Notes: generated from the sequence alone by a model not told the origin. Numbered from the stretch's first letter, positions 1 through 9,123 are shown. The stretch is DNA of 64,000 bases from an uncultured Saccharospirillaceae bacterium (GCA_947503895.1 CANNFT010000002.1:434001-498000), one strand, 5' to 3'. A program made the numbers and translations.

Positions 1-47
1 CGCATTTGGTTAGGTAATGTTGGCCACCAAAAATGAGGGAGAACGTT

Positions 48-224
48 ATGTCTCAAACACTAAAAAAATGGCAGTGCATTGTGTGTGGTTGGATTTACGA
101 CGAAACCGAGGGTTGCCCTGAAGAAGGGCTGGCACCGGGCACACGCTGGGAAGACGTGCCGAGCGATTGGCTATGCCCTGACTGCGGTGTGGGCAAAGAA
201 GATTTTGAGATGATCGAAATTTAA
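48..224 (+). CDS. rubA: Rubredoxin
   Basis: A 58-residue one-iron electron carrier of the cytoplasm. It passes electrons from rubredoxin reductase to acceptors such as alkane hydroxylase. The four iron-ligand cysteines are visible as CIVC (residues 10-13) and CPDC (43-46), and length and spacing are standard for the family. I chose the ATG at 48 over the in-frame ATG at 33 because an AGGGAG ribosome site sits about 5 bases before 48 and the protein then starts like other rubredoxins. The reductase follows about 115 bases downstream on the same strand, so the two form a functional pair. No alkane hydroxylase gene is in the window, so the final acceptor is unknown. Confidence 0.96.
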   Translation: MSQTLKKWQCIVCGWIYDETEGCPEEGLAPGTRWEDVPSDWLCPDCGVGKEDFEMIEI

Positions 225-338
225 CGCTGAATGTGGCTGCAAGCCATATTCGTGACACACATTACGGGTGAGCGTGGTGTCCTAATGGAATCCGTCGTTC
301 ATAGTAAGCTGAACAGATAATCTGAAGGGAGTGCCACC

Positions 339-1508
339 ATGGCAGCGCCGTTGGTCGTCATTGGTACCGGTTTAGCCGGCTACAACTTGGTCAAGGAGTT
401 TCGCAAGCTAGACGCGCAAACGCCCATTATTATGATTACGTCCGATGATGGCCGCCAGTACTCCAAGCCCATGCTATCAACGGGGTTTACCAAAGGAAAA
501 TCGGCTGACGATCTTGCCATGGCAGATGCGGGCAAAATGGCTGACACGTTAGGCATTGAAATTCGCACTCATCAGTCGGTAACCGCCCTTCACACGGATG
601 CGCATGAAATTCAATTGGGCGAAGAAACCATCGCTTACAGCCAGCTAGTACTGGCGATGGGAGCCGCTCCTATAGAAATCCCATTGAGCGGCTTTGAGCA
701 CCTCTATCATATTAACGATTTAATGGATTATGCGCGCTTTAACCAAGCCGCCATGGCAACCGTCGCGTCACAAGTCGGTCAGCATAAAAAACGCATTTTG
801 GTCATGGGAGCAGGGTTAGTGGGCTGCGAATACGCCCATGACATGGCGGGTGCGGGCTTTGAAGTGATTCTTGTTTCTCCCGATGCTTATCCATTGCCGC
901 GTCTGCTACCTGAAGAATGTGGCCATGCGTTGATGCCAGCATTGACCTCGTTGGGCGTTGAATTGCGTCTGGGACACGCCGTGGTATCGGTGGAAAAGAA
1001 AGGCGATGGCATCGTCGCGGTATTGGATGACGGCAGCGTGCTTGAAGCGGACATGGGCTTGTCGGCCGTGGGTCTCAGTCCGCGTACAGATTTAGCCAAA
1101 GCCGCTGGGCTCGCCTGCGAGCGCGGCATCCAAGTAGACAGAATGCTGCAAACATCGGCGCAAGATGTATACGCTTTAGGAGATTGCGCTGAAGTAGCAG
1201 GATTAAACCTTCTGTACGTGTTGCCCTTAATGAACTGCGCGCGTGCGTTGGCGAAAACACTCAGTGGCCAAGCGACCGAGATTCGTTATCCCGTGATGCC
1301 GGTTCAGGTCAAAACGCCCTCGCTGCCCATTGTGGTCAGCCCCGCTGCCAATGGCGTCACAGGCCAGTGGCAGATTAGTGGTCAATCCCCGAACTTGAAA
1401 GCAGAATTTCGTGGTGAATCTGGCAATTTACTGGGATACGCCTTGACCGGTGAATGTGTAGCTGAAAAGATGGCGTTGAATAAGGAACTCCCGCCGATGC
1501 TGGCGTGA
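339..1508 (+). CDS. Rubredoxin-NAD(+) reductase (FAD-dependent)
   Basis: A 389-residue flavoprotein of the pyridine nucleotide-disulfide oxidoreductase fold that moves electrons from NAD(P)H through FAD to rubredoxin. The N-terminal FAD dinucleotide-binding loop GTGLAGYN is at residues 9-16. A second Rossmann loop, GAGLVGCEYA near residue 155, is the NAD(P)H site. A third FAD-contacting motif, YALGDCAE, lies near residue 280. Length fits the AlkT/RubB single-domain reductases of Pseudomonas and Acinetobacter. It lies just downstream of the rubredoxin gene, its expected partner. The start has a GAAGGGAG ribosome site a few bases upstream. Confidence 0.93.
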   Translation: MAAPLVVIGTGLAGYNLVKEFRKLDAQTPIIMITSDDGRQYSKPMLSTGFTKGKSADDLAMADAGKMADTLGIEIRTHQSVTALHTDAHEIQLGEETIAYSQLVLAMGAAPIEIPLSGFEHLYHINDLMDYARFNQAAMATVASQVGQHKKRILVMGAGLVGCEYAHDMAGAGFEVILVSPDAYPLPRLLPEECGHALMPALTSLGVELRLGHAVVSVEKKGDGIVAVLDDGSVLEADMGLSAVGLSPRTDLAKAAGLACERGIQVDRMLQTSAQDVYALGDCAEVAGLNLLYVLPLMNCARALAKTLSGQATEIRYPVMPVQVKTPSLPIVVSPAANGVTGQWQISGQSPNLKAEFRGESGNLLGYALTGECVAEKMALNKELPPMLA

Positions 1509-1571
1509 GGACCGATGGAACACGAAATTTTCGAAACCCACCCCACCCATAATAAGAACAAGGGCTATGCA

Positions 1572-1847
1572 ATGCGTAAACCTGAATTGGCAGCCTATGT
1601 CGCTGACCAAGCCGATATTAGCAAAGATAAAGCGGCGGAAATCATCACCATCATTACGGATCAAATAACAGAAGCCATGCGCAAAGAAGACTCTGTCAGT
1701 TTGATCGGTTTTGGCAGCTTTGTTCAAAAGCATCGCGCAGCTCGCCAAGGTAAGAACCCTCAAACGGGCGAAGCCATTGCGATTCCTGCGAGTAACACGG
1801 TCGGCTTTAAGCCCGGTAAAGCGTTGAAAGATGCCGTAAACGGCTAA
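1572..1847 (+). CDS. HU/IHF-family DNA-binding protein
   Basis: A 91-residue nucleoid protein of the HU family, which bends and compacts DNA as a dimer. The typical N-terminal helices (MRKPELAAYVAD, SKDKAAEIITIITDQI) are followed by the GFGSF core and the DNA-gripping arm region, which carries RQGKNPQTGE and FKPGKALKDAV. An in-frame ATG at 1515 would add 19 residues unlike any HU N-terminus. The ATG at 1572 has an AAGGG ribosome site about 8 bases upstream, so I chose it. It follows the rubredoxin reductase, an arrangement also known in Pseudomonas. A strong terminator closes the unit. Confidence 0.93.
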   Translation: MRKPELAAYVADQADISKDKAAEIITIITDQITEAMRKEDSVSLIGFGSFVQKHRAARQGKNPQTGEAIAIPASNTVGFKPGKALKDAVNG

Positions 1848-1861
1848 GTATCCGCTAAGCC

Positions 1862-1912
1862 AAACAAAACCGCCCCTTCGTGAATATCATGAAGCGGCGG
1901 TTTTGTTGTTTA
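1862..1912 (+). terminator. Terminator after the HU gene
   Basis: The left arm AACAAAACCGCC pairs with GGCGGTTTTGTT, with further pairing of CTTC and GAAG near the loop. It begins about 15 bases after the HU stop codon. The arms carry A and T runs on both sides, so it could work in both directions. Confidence 0.8.
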
Positions 1913-2127
1913 AGTGGCCGAGTGTTTGACACATAGCTGGCCATGACGGGCGATGCCTCGGTTTTAAAGTCATTGAAGACCACTTCCGCCATGCTATGAT
2001 TCGCTCCCGCCAATAATCTCGAATCCTTTGGGCTGGTCGCCTGTGCTTTCATCGGGTGTTTTTTTGTGCTCACCGTTCGTGACGAACATGGCTGTCCTGT
2101 CGATATAACTAGTAGGTGTTGAATTAC

Positions 2128-2499
2128 ATGCTAAAGTTTAAGTTTCTATTGTGGGCTTTTGGCCAGTTGCTAAAGAAAGCAAACAAGTCGAATCCTGCGT
2201 TCGTTGAGTACATCAGCGGCAAAGATATTGTGTTTCAAATACAGACAGCTCAAGGAAGCGGCCGTCATTTCACCGTTAAGAATGACAAGATTAAATCAAA
2301 AGGCGGGTTAACGGCTCAACCGACTTTTACATTGACGTTCAAAGACGCTGAAACAGGCTTGCGAGTGATGACGGCGAAAGACAAAAACGCCTTTATGGCG
2401 GCCGTTCAAAACAAAGACTTAGTGATGTCTGGTGACTTTAAAGAAGTCATGTGGTTCCAAGGGTTAACCAAGTACTTAAAGCCGAAAAAGAAAAAGTAG
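2128..2499 (+). CDS. SCP2-like sterol/lipid-binding domain protein
   Basis: A 123-residue cytoplasmic protein that looks like a single SCP2 (sterol carrier protein 2) domain. Family-like features are the middle segment (ISGKDIVFQIQ) and the C-terminal part, where a strand (QPTFTLTFKDAETG) is followed by a helix and the ending VMSGDFKEVMWFQGLTKYLKP. SCP2-fold proteins bind hydrophobic ligands, but the ligand here is unknown. The ATG at 2128, with an AGGTG ribosome site upstream, is preferred over a GTG at 2116. The next gene starts 3 bases after the stop, so the two are probably co-transcribed. The SCP2 assignment is by pattern and only moderately sure. Confidence 0.65.
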   Translation: MLKFKFLLWAFGQLLKKANKSNPAFVEYISGKDIVFQIQTAQGSGRHFTVKNDKIKSKGGLTAQPTFTLTFKDAETGLRVMTAKDKNAFMAAVQNKDLVMSGDFKEVMWFQGLTKYLKPKKKK

Positions 2500-2502
2500 C
2501 CT

Positions 2503-3339
2503 ATGACGACAGCGGCCAGTTGCTCGCGAATATTATGCCCTCTGGTGGTGGCCCAGCTTTTATGCGTGAGCATGAGTTGGGCGAATCCACAGGTTAAAAT
2601 TCAGCAAGTTGCCAGTCAGCTAGCGCCGCTCTGGCAAACCTATCAACCCCTCTGTGTGATGGGTTTGCAGGTGGATATCCAACTTAGGGTAGCCCCGCGC
2701 ATTCAGCTGCTGAACGAATTTCTCACCCCTCCCCCCTTTATCGAACACCTTTCCCAGCGACCCTCTGTTATCCCGGACGAATACTGGCAACATGCACTAT
2801 GGAATAAGCAAGCTGAGCTGGAAGCGAACGCCCTTGAGGCGCAGCAGCGAGAAACGTTTCGTGAGTACTATTTTAAGCTGCAAACGCATCAGGCAAACCC
2901 CGTGCGTGCTCAATTGGTCCATCGAATGCAGCAAGCGGCGACTCAATTAAATGCCGCCTTACGAGAAGGGTTGTGGAAAACGTGCGCGACGTTGGGTTTA
3001 GAAAATATGGCGTTAGAGCAAATTGAAGCGGTGGCTGAGCATCGCTGGAACATGCAAAAAGATCGGGTGCAATGGCAGTTAGAACAAACGATCGCGGCGT
3101 TTTATTTTTACACTTATCGACATGTAAATAATCAAGAATTGGAAGAGATGACGTTGCTGCATGAAGCTGTGCAGCCTTGGGCCGAAGACATGGCCGAGGG
3201 AATTCGTGAGTATTTTGCACAGTTGCGATTAGTGATGTTGTCCCATGCGTTAGCGAAACCTGTTAATGCGTTCTCTCGCCGACGGATTAGCCCGTCAGTA
3301 GCTTCGCCATTTCCAGCAAATCCTCGCTCGACTCCATAA
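2503..3339 (+). CDS. Secreted hypothetical protein
   Basis: A 278-residue protein I do not recognise. The N-terminus looks like a signal peptide (hydrophobic ILCPLVVAQLLCVSMSWA, probable cleavage after residue 27), so it should be periplasmic. The rest is largely alpha-helical and rich in Gln, Ala, Leu and Glu, without catalytic motifs I can name. It begins 3 bases after the SCP2-like gene and probably shares its transcript. Its last 53 bases overlap the 3' end of the converging YbaK-HDOD gene, so the C-terminal tail (about 18 residues) may be poorly conserved. Confidence 0.7.
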   Translation: MTTAASCSRILCPLVVAQLLCVSMSWANPQVKIQQVASQLAPLWQTYQPLCVMGLQVDIQLRVAPRIQLLNEFLTPPPFIEHLSQRPSVIPDEYWQHALWNKQAELEANALEAQQRETFREYYFKLQTHQANPVRAQLVHRMQQAATQLNAALREGLWKTCATLGLENMALEQIEAVAEHRWNMQKDRVQWQLEQTIAAFYFYTYRHVNNQELEEMTLLHEAVQPWAEDMAEGIREYFAQLRLVMLSHALAKPVNAFSRRRISPSVASPFPANPRSTP

Positions 3340-4687
3340 CCCGCTCCACGCCTTCTTGTGCTTTATCTTTATTCATGTGCAGGGAAGTCATCATGGATTC
3401 AGGCACCACGGTTTCTAGTGGTGCATCGCCGATGCCTTGTTGCTTGAGTAAACGAGAGGCAATGTACAGCAATTGGCTGAGTACGGAATGGCGTTCTAAA
3501 TAGCTTGGTTCATTTTGGTAACGAATGGCGGTAAACACTTCTTCTGGCAAACCCCATTGCATAAATAAATTACTGCTGATTTGTTCGCGTGTAATGCCCA
3601 GTAGATGCTGCTCGATAAAATACCGGTTGATGTGTGGATTGGCTTCAATGTGTCGATTGACCAGTAGCGCATGGGGCGGGAAGACGTGCGCCAAAATCAT
3701 AAAACCGAAGTTGTGCAGCAAACCACATAAGTAGGCCATGCCCACTGGCGGGCGATTAGCGGCGGGTACGGCTTTGACGAGTTCTGACATCAGAGCAGCG
3801 GTAAAGACACTTTGATTCCAGAAGGGCGTATAGCCATGGGGGCCATCTTTGGGGACGCTTAACGTGCGACCCAGCGCTAACCCTAAAGCGAGGTTGATCA
3901 CCAAATCAAACCCCAGTACGCGAATAACGGCTTCTTCAACATTGGAAATATTACCTGACACACCGTAGTAGGGGCTGTTGGCCCAAGCGATGACCTGTGC
4001 CGCCAATCCCGGATCTTTGCCCACCAGCTTGGCCAAGGCTTCCATTTCGGCATTGGGGTCCATGCGTAAGTCGATGATTTGTTGCGCCGTTTCAGGCATT
4101 GGCGGCATGTCCAAGGTTTCTTCAAGGCGCTTACCGATGCGCAATTCTGTGAGGTTTCGGACCGCCCGATTAATTTGTACCGTATCGGTATCGCTCCAAT
4201 GGTCACCGGGTAAGCGCATGTCTGGTACATCGGCGGTGTAATGGCCGATGCGTGCGTTGTTGACCAAAGATTGAAAATCATTCTGTGGTACTTCCAGGGT
4301 TTCATCTGGGCTTAATTCCATACAGATGGATTCATAACTCAGCAAAGATTCATCCACATAGGTATCCAATCCAGTGACGTGAGGGAGGGCGGGTAACGCT
4401 TGTAGGTTTAAACCTCGACGAATTTGATCAAGCATTTCTGGTTTAACGGGGGTCAACGTGCGGGCAGTGGCGACGTGCAACTTGCCGAGGTCCAATAATC
4501 GAGTGGCAGGAAAGATGACCTGCACCTTGCCAATTTGATCTTCCAGTATGCAAACTTTCGCTGTGTTTTCGGTAATGCCTGGCATATTAAACACCGGTGA
4601 ATGATCAGGTAGCGTGATCTTGGTAAAAATTCGGTACTCAACATTCCATTCGTCGAGCACTTGTTGTAATCGGTTGGGTAGGCTCAT
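3287..4687 (-). CDS. YbaK-like plus HDOD domain regulator
   Basis: A 466-residue protein with two parts. Residues about 1-150 resemble the YbaK/aminoacyl-tRNA deacylase fold (start MSLPNRLQQVLDEWNVEY). Residues about 190-400 form an HDOD domain, a metal-dependent phosphohydrolase fold that usually lacks catalytic residues and serves in signalling. HDOD landmarks are PPMPETAQQIIDLRMDP, DPGLAAQVIAWANSPYYG and YLCGLLHNFGFMILAHVFP. Both domains probably act as regulatory scaffolds in the cytoplasm; the target is not known. An alternative start 12 bases upstream (4699) is possible. The 3' end overlaps the converging secreted-protein gene by 53 bases. Confidence 0.85.
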   Translation of the reverse strand: MSLPNRLQQVLDEWNVEYRIFTKITLPDHSPVFNMPGITENTAKVCILEDQIGKVQVIFPATRLLDLGKLHVATARTLTPVKPEMLDQIRRGLNLQALPALPHVTGLDTYVDESLLSYESICMELSPDETLEVPQNDFQSLVNNARIGHYTADVPDMRLPGDHWSDTDTVQINRAVRNLTELRIGKRLEETLDMPPMPETAQQIIDLRMDPNAEMEALAKLVGKDPGLAAQVIAWANSPYYGVSGNISNVEEAVIRVLGFDLVINLALGLALGRTLSVPKDGPHGYTPFWNQSVFTAALMSELVKAVPAANRPPVGMAYLCGLLHNFGFMILAHVFPPHALLVNRHIEANPHINRYFIEQHLLGITREQISSNLFMQWGLPEEVFTAIRYQNEPSYLERHSVLSQLLYIASRLLKQQGIGDAPLETVVPESMMTSLHMNKDKAQEGVERVMESSEDLLEMAKLLTG

Positions 4688-4847
4688 GGCCAATCTCATG
4701 TGTGGTCGCCTGTTCTATAAAATATAGGTCAATTTAAGCAACTGGCCTGAGAAATTATCAGAATGAGATGTGTGTAGCATAAGCCAATTGAGCAAGCTGG
4801 CAGGTCAGCTATAAGCGCGGTGAAAGGGCTCCGAAAAAATGCCGTAA

Positions 4848-4890
4848 AATCAAAATAAAAAGGCGACTCGCAGTCAACAAGTCGCCTTTG
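4848..4890 (-). terminator. Terminator after the lipin-like phosphatase gene
   Basis: On the minus strand AAAGGCGACT pairs with AGTCGCCTTT across a 10-11 base loop and is followed by TTATTTTGATTTT. It lies about 30 bases after the stop of the phosphatase gene at 4922. Confidence 0.8.
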
Positions 4891-4921
4891 ATTGAACGCC
4901 TTATGGGGTTGGGTGTGTCTG

Positions 4922-5917
4922 TTATTGGCAGCCGCTGTGAGGTGTGGCGGTCACGACGTCGGCTAAGTGATTCCAATAATGTTCCTCGTGAATGGCTTGT
5001 GAACCCATTGCACCGGCGTGCTCACCAATCACATAAATATCATTCAGCGATACACCGGCATTGGCAAAACCTTCTATGTCTGTGGTGGCGTTGCCGTAAG
5101 CACGAACAATGTCCATCCCCGCCGCCTGAGCTTCTTTCAATACCGCTGTTTTATAATCTGCGGTATCAAATATCCCCGTGTGGTTACTTAATGTGGTGCG
5201 CAAGGTCGCGTCCGGCACTGATAGATGATCACGCAGCCAGTGACGTGTCCCTTTGGCATACCAATAGGTGCGCGCCGTGACAAACAGTGGGTGATAACCT
5301 TTGGCAACATAGGCGTTCACTAACTGGGTCGCGCCACCGCGTGCATCGGCCGCTTCAATTCCGGTGTAATCGAGAATTTGTTCAAGGTCACGGGTGGTGA
5401 GGGTTTCGTCGATATCAAAGACCACGGCCTTTGCTCCCGCTTTTACGACAGTAATGTAAGAATCGGTTTCGGATAAATCCCCCGTGACCACCATTTTAAC
5501 TTGGTAGTGACCTTCGCTTAATCCCGTCACGTCCACGTAAATTTTGCCGTCACTGTTGGTTTTGTATTTACCGAGGTAACGCCAGTCAGACATGTTCGTG
5601 CCGTAGACGTACGCTTTCACATATTCGCCTTCCAAATCTTTGTGCACCACCGCGCCGTAATCAAACTTGCCGATCACGGTGGCCGTTTGCCCTTCTCCAA
5701 TGATGGTGTCGTGACCCATGTGGAAAGGAATATCTTTGGACAGCCATTTATTCCAGAAGTACCGGAAGCCAGTTTTGTTGGGATAGTGAAAGTAGGGCGT
5801 GTTATTAGTGGTTTCAAAATCGGTACATAGGACGGCATCGTCGGCATGAACAGATTGCTGAAACGTCAACGTGGCGGCGAGCAAGCCAATCAGGGATAGG
5901 GCTCTGAAGGGATTCAT
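4922..5917 (-). CDS. Secreted lipin/LNS2-like HAD phosphatase
   Basis: A 331-residue exported protein with a signal peptide (residues 1-25, ending SVHA). Residues about 65-157 look like an Ig-like beta domain (VDVTGLSEGHYQVKMVVTGDLSETD). The rest is a HAD phosphatase domain of the LNS2/lipin type. The nucleophile motif DIDETLT (D168, D170, T172) is intact. FVTARTYW follows as the second HAD motif, and YGNATTDIEGF is the acidic motif. Eukaryotic lipins dephosphorylate phosphatidic acid, while bacterial secreted relatives are poorly studied. The gene stands alone with its own terminator. Catalysis is very likely; the lipid substrate is an inference from the family. Confidence 0.8.
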   Translation of the reverse strand: MNPFRALSLIGLLAATLTFQQSVHADDAVLCTDFETTNNTPYFHYPNKTGFRYFWNKWLSKDIPFHMGHDTIIGEGQTATVIGKFDYGAVVHKDLEGEYVKAYVYGTNMSDWRYLGKYKTNSDGKIYVDVTGLSEGHYQVKMVVTGDLSETDSYITVVKAGAKAVVFDIDETLTTRDLEQILDYTGIEAADARGGATQLVNAYVAKGYHPLFVTARTYWYAKGTRHWLRDHLSVPDATLRTTLSNHTGIFDTADYKTAVLKEAQAAGMDIVRAYGNATTDIEGFANAGVSLNDIYVIGEHAGAMGSQAIHEEHYWNHLADVVTATPHSGCQ

Positions 5918-6145
5918 TCAGGTCATCCTTATGGTTCTATTTGTTGTTTTATTTTTTAGGGAGAATGCGCGGTGTCTGTTTGCGCAGCACCACAAATCAA
6001 TGTCTATGGATTTGCTTTAAGCAAATCGGTTGGGGCCAGATCATGACGTGTGGATGTGACGACTGTATTGCAGGCATGCCAAATAGGACAGGTAGCAATC
6101 CGTCATGGAGAAGTAGTGGGACAACTTTGGACTACGTCGAAAGAA

Positions 6146-8236
6146 TTAAACCTGCCCAAATCGTACGTTATCACCGAGCCAGCGGGCAATCAGTGCCTCA
6201 ACGATATCAGGGGCTTGCTGCTGGCAATGCAATGCCCATTGTTTGATGTCGTCTAATAAGTAAGCGTCACGTTGAATGTCGGCAACGCGCATTTGCATTA
6301 GGCCGGTTTGGCGCGTGCCCAACACCTCGCCGGGCCCGCGGATGTCCAAATCAATTTCTGCAATTCGAAAGCCATCTGAGGTGTCGCGCATGGCTTGAAT
6401 GCGTTGTTTTCCTAATGCGCTTAACGGGGTTTTATACATCAAAACGCAGTGACTTTCGGCTGTACCACGACCCACTCGGCCACGTAACTGATGCAACTGC
6501 GCTAAGCCTAAGCGTTCTGGATTTTCGATGACCATGATACTGGCATTGGGCACGTCCACGCCGACTTCTATGACCGTAGTCGCGACCAATAAATGCAATT
6601 CGCCGCATTTAAACGCATCCATCACGTCGGCTTTTTCCTGCGCTTTTAGCCGCCCGTGCACCAGACCAATTTTGAGTTCGGGCAGTGCTAGCTGGAGTTC
6701 TTCCGCAGTGGCTTGAGCGGCTTGAGCCTCTAGGGTTTCGCTTTCTTCAATGAGTGTGCAGACCCAATACGCTTGTCGTCCATTCGTGCAGCCGTTGCGA
6801 ATGCGCTCCACGACTTCCGCTCGGCGCTCACCGGATAACGCCACGGTATTCACCGGAGTACGCCCAGGTGGGAGTTCGTCAATGACAGAGGTGTCGAGAT
6901 CGGCATACGCGCTCATGGCCAGTGTGCGGGGGATCGGCGTGGCTGTCATGATTAGCTGGTGCGGACTAAAGCCGTTGCCTTTTTCCTTCAGCGAGAGGCG
7001 TTGGTGCACACCGAAGCGATGTTGTTCGTCGATGATGGCCAAGCCCAGTTTATGAAACGCGACTTCCTGCTGAAATAACGCATGGGTGCCGATGACCATC
7101 TGCGCATCTCCTTGGGCGATGGCATTCAATGTGGCTTCGCGCGCTTTGCCTTTGACCTTGCCCGCGAGCCAACCCAATTCAATGCCCAGCGGACTAAGCC
7201 AGCCATGAAAGTTCTTCAAATGCTGCTCGGCGAGAATTTCAGTGGGTGCCATCAGAGCAACTTGATAGCCCGCTTCGAGGGCATTTAAGGCGGCGAGTGC
7301 CGCCACGAGCGTCTTACCAGAGCCCACATCGCCTTGCACCAAGCGCAACATGGGGACGGGCTTGATGAGATCTTGCTGAATATCGTTATCCACCCGCAGT
7401 TGGGCGTTGGTTGGTGTAAATGGCAGCTGCTCTAACAACTGCTGCCGCAGTTGAGTGGAACGTTTGAAAGTCGGTGCCGTATCGGCCTGCACTTCGGCCC
7501 GCATTTTTAGCAGGCTCAAATGATGCGCGAGCAGTTCTTCCATGATGAGTCGCTTTTGCGCTGGGTGAGCATGGTTTTCTAATTGACTTAATTGCGCATT
7601 CGGCGGTGGTTGATGCAGATACAATAACGCACTTTTTAAATCCATCAGTTGCAGCGGTTTGAGCAGCGTCGGTGGCAATAAATCATCAATGGCACGACCT
7701 TGTTTTAAAAACGTCACCACCTGCGCCATGAGTTGCCGCCAGCGTTGCTGCGTGAGTCCTTCCGTAGATGGGTAGATAGGGGTTAAATGTTCTTCCACCG
7801 GTCGCGAATGAACTTCATCCAATGTGAGGTATTCTGGGTGATAGAGTTCCAAGCCAGAACTGCCACGACGAGCCTCTCCATAGCATCGAATGCGCGTGCC
7901 CTGACTCAAGCTGTTTTTTTGTGCTGCGCTAAAATGGAAAAAACGCAGCGTGATGGTGCCCGTGCCATCTTGCAATCGGATCGCCAAAGAGCGCCGTTTA
8001 CCAAAGACCACATCTGCCACTTTGACTTCACCTTCAATCACCACATCCATATGTGGGCGCAGGGCACCGATAGGCGTGATGCGTGTGCGATCTTGATAGC
8101 GCAAAGGTAAGTGAAACAACAAATCTTGAATGCAATGAATGCCGAGCTTCGCCAGCTTTTCGGCAAATTTTGCACCGACGTTTTTTAATTCCGTCACGGG
8201 CGCTTCGGCGAGCGAGCGACTTAAAACAGCTGACAT
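6146..8236 (-). CDS. recG: ATP-dependent DNA helicase RecG
   Basis: A 696-residue branch-migration helicase that remodels stalled replication forks and recombination junctions. The N-terminal wedge/OB domain covers residues about 1-250 (VTELKNVGAKFAEKLAKLGI; YQDRTRITPIGALRP). The helicase core has Walker A QGDVGSGKT, DEQH box IIDEQHRFG, motif III TATPIPRTLAM and motif VI QLRGRVGRG. The length matches E. coli RecG (693). An in-frame ATG 60 bases upstream lies inside oxyR; the MSAVLSRSLAEAPV start is the family-like one. It overlaps the end of oxyR by 16 bases on the same strand, so the two are co-transcribed. Confidence 0.97.
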   Translation of the reverse strand: MSAVLSRSLAEAPVTELKNVGAKFAEKLAKLGIHCIQDLLFHLPLRYQDRTRITPIGALRPHMDVVIEGEVKVADVVFGKRRSLAIRLQDGTGTITLRFFHFSAAQKNSLSQGTRIRCYGEARRGSSGLELYHPEYLTLDEVHSRPVEEHLTPIYPSTEGLTQQRWRQLMAQVVTFLKQGRAIDDLLPPTLLKPLQLMDLKSALLYLHQPPPNAQLSQLENHAHPAQKRLIMEELLAHHLSLLKMRAEVQADTAPTFKRSTQLRQQLLEQLPFTPTNAQLRVDNDIQQDLIKPVPMLRLVQGDVGSGKTLVAALAALNALEAGYQVALMAPTEILAEQHLKNFHGWLSPLGIELGWLAGKVKGKAREATLNAIAQGDAQMVIGTHALFQQEVAFHKLGLAIIDEQHRFGVHQRLSLKEKGNGFSPHQLIMTATPIPRTLAMSAYADLDTSVIDELPPGRTPVNTVALSGERRAEVVERIRNGCTNGRQAYWVCTLIEESETLEAQAAQATAEELQLALPELKIGLVHGRLKAQEKADVMDAFKCGELHLLVATTVIEVGVDVPNASIMVIENPERLGLAQLHQLRGRVGRGTAESHCVLMYKTPLSALGKQRIQAMRDTSDGFRIAEIDLDIRGPGEVLGTRQTGLMQMRVADIQRDAYLLDDIKQWALHCQQQAPDIVEALIARWLGDNVRFGQV

Positions 8237-9123
8237 AAACTCGATGCCTGGGTAATGACGTCGACGGCTTTCGGACGCGGGAAACTGGCTCGCCATGCAA
8301 TGGCCACGGTTCGCGAAGGCACAGGGGATTCAAATGGCCGAGTTTCTAACATGTCAGTCGCATAATGTTTTGGCGTGGCAGCGGATTGTGGCAATACGGT
8401 GATGCCCAAGCCGGACGCCACCATCAATCGCAATGTTTCGAGTGAACTGCCTTCGGCGATGGCTTCGAGCTTCGAGTTCTGCTTACGCGATAGGGCAGGG
8501 CACATGTCCAGTACCTGATCACGAAAGCAGTGGCCTTCGCCCAGCAATAACAAATCGCTGTCTGGTAATAGGTTGGGGTCGATGCGCTTGTGCTCCGTCC
8601 AGCTGTGATTTTTGGGTAGCAAGACTTCAAACGGTTCATCGTATATGGCTTTGGTGAGCACATCGGGTTCGGTAAACGGTAACGCTATGATGATGACATC
8701 TAACTCTCCATCACGCAGTTTTTTGCGCAAATTAGCGGTGTAGTTTTCTTCGATGAAGAGTGGCATCTCTGGGGCAAATTTTTGCACTTGAGGGATCAAA
8801 TGGGGAAACAAATACGGGCCAATGGTAAAAATCGCGCCGATGCGCAGCGGGCCTTTTAATTGATCTTTGCCAGATGTAGCCAACTCTTCAAGCGTGCGCA
8901 CGTTTTCCAGCACCACCTGCGCCTGGCGAACGATACGCTCTCCCAGTGGTGTCACTGTGACGGCATTCTTACTGCGCTCAAATAAAGGCACGCCTAATTC
9001 GCCTTCAAGCTTTTTTATGGCCACACTAAGAGTAGGTTGACTGATAAAGCACTGCTCTGCCGCTTTGCCAAAGTGTCGCGTTTGCGCCAACGCTACAATG
9101 TACCGCAGTTCAGAAAGTGTCAT
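8221..9123 (-). CDS. oxyR: Hydrogen peroxide-sensing regulator OxyR
   Basis: A 300-residue LysR-type regulator of the peroxide response. The N-terminal winged helix (LRYIVALAQTRHFGKAAEQC, SQPTLSVAIKKLE) is followed by a substrate-binding-like sensor domain. The two redox cysteines fall exactly at C199 and C208 (GEGHCFRDQVLDMC), the positions that form the activating disulfide in E. coli OxyR, so peroxide sensing is well supported. It overlaps recG downstream, a pairing also found in Pseudomonas. The 154-base gap to the divergent epimerase gene should carry its promoter. Confidence 0.97.
   Translation of the reverse strand: MTLSELRYIVALAQTRHFGKAAEQCFISQPTLSVAIKKLEGELGVPLFERSKNAVTVTPLGERIVRQAQVVLENVRTLEELATSGKDQLKGPLRIGAIFTIGPYLFPHLIPQVQKFAPEMPLFIEENYTANLRKKLRDGELDVIIIALPFTEPDVLTKAIYDEPFEVLLPKNHSWTEHKRIDPNLLPDSDLLLLGEGHCFRDQVLDMCPALSRKQNSKLEAIAEGSSLETLRLMVASGLGITVLPQSAATPKHYATDMLETRPFESPVPSRTVAIAWRASFPRPKAVDVITQASSLCQLF

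Noticed and set aside
1855..2073. 72-codon minus-strand ORF after the HU gene
   Set aside because: It runs through the HU terminator, has no ribosome site and no family features.
5941..6246. 101-codon and 68-codon ORFs upstream of the phosphatase gene
   Set aside because: Low-complexity, Cys-rich translation that enters the recG 3' end on the wrong strand; no family pattern.
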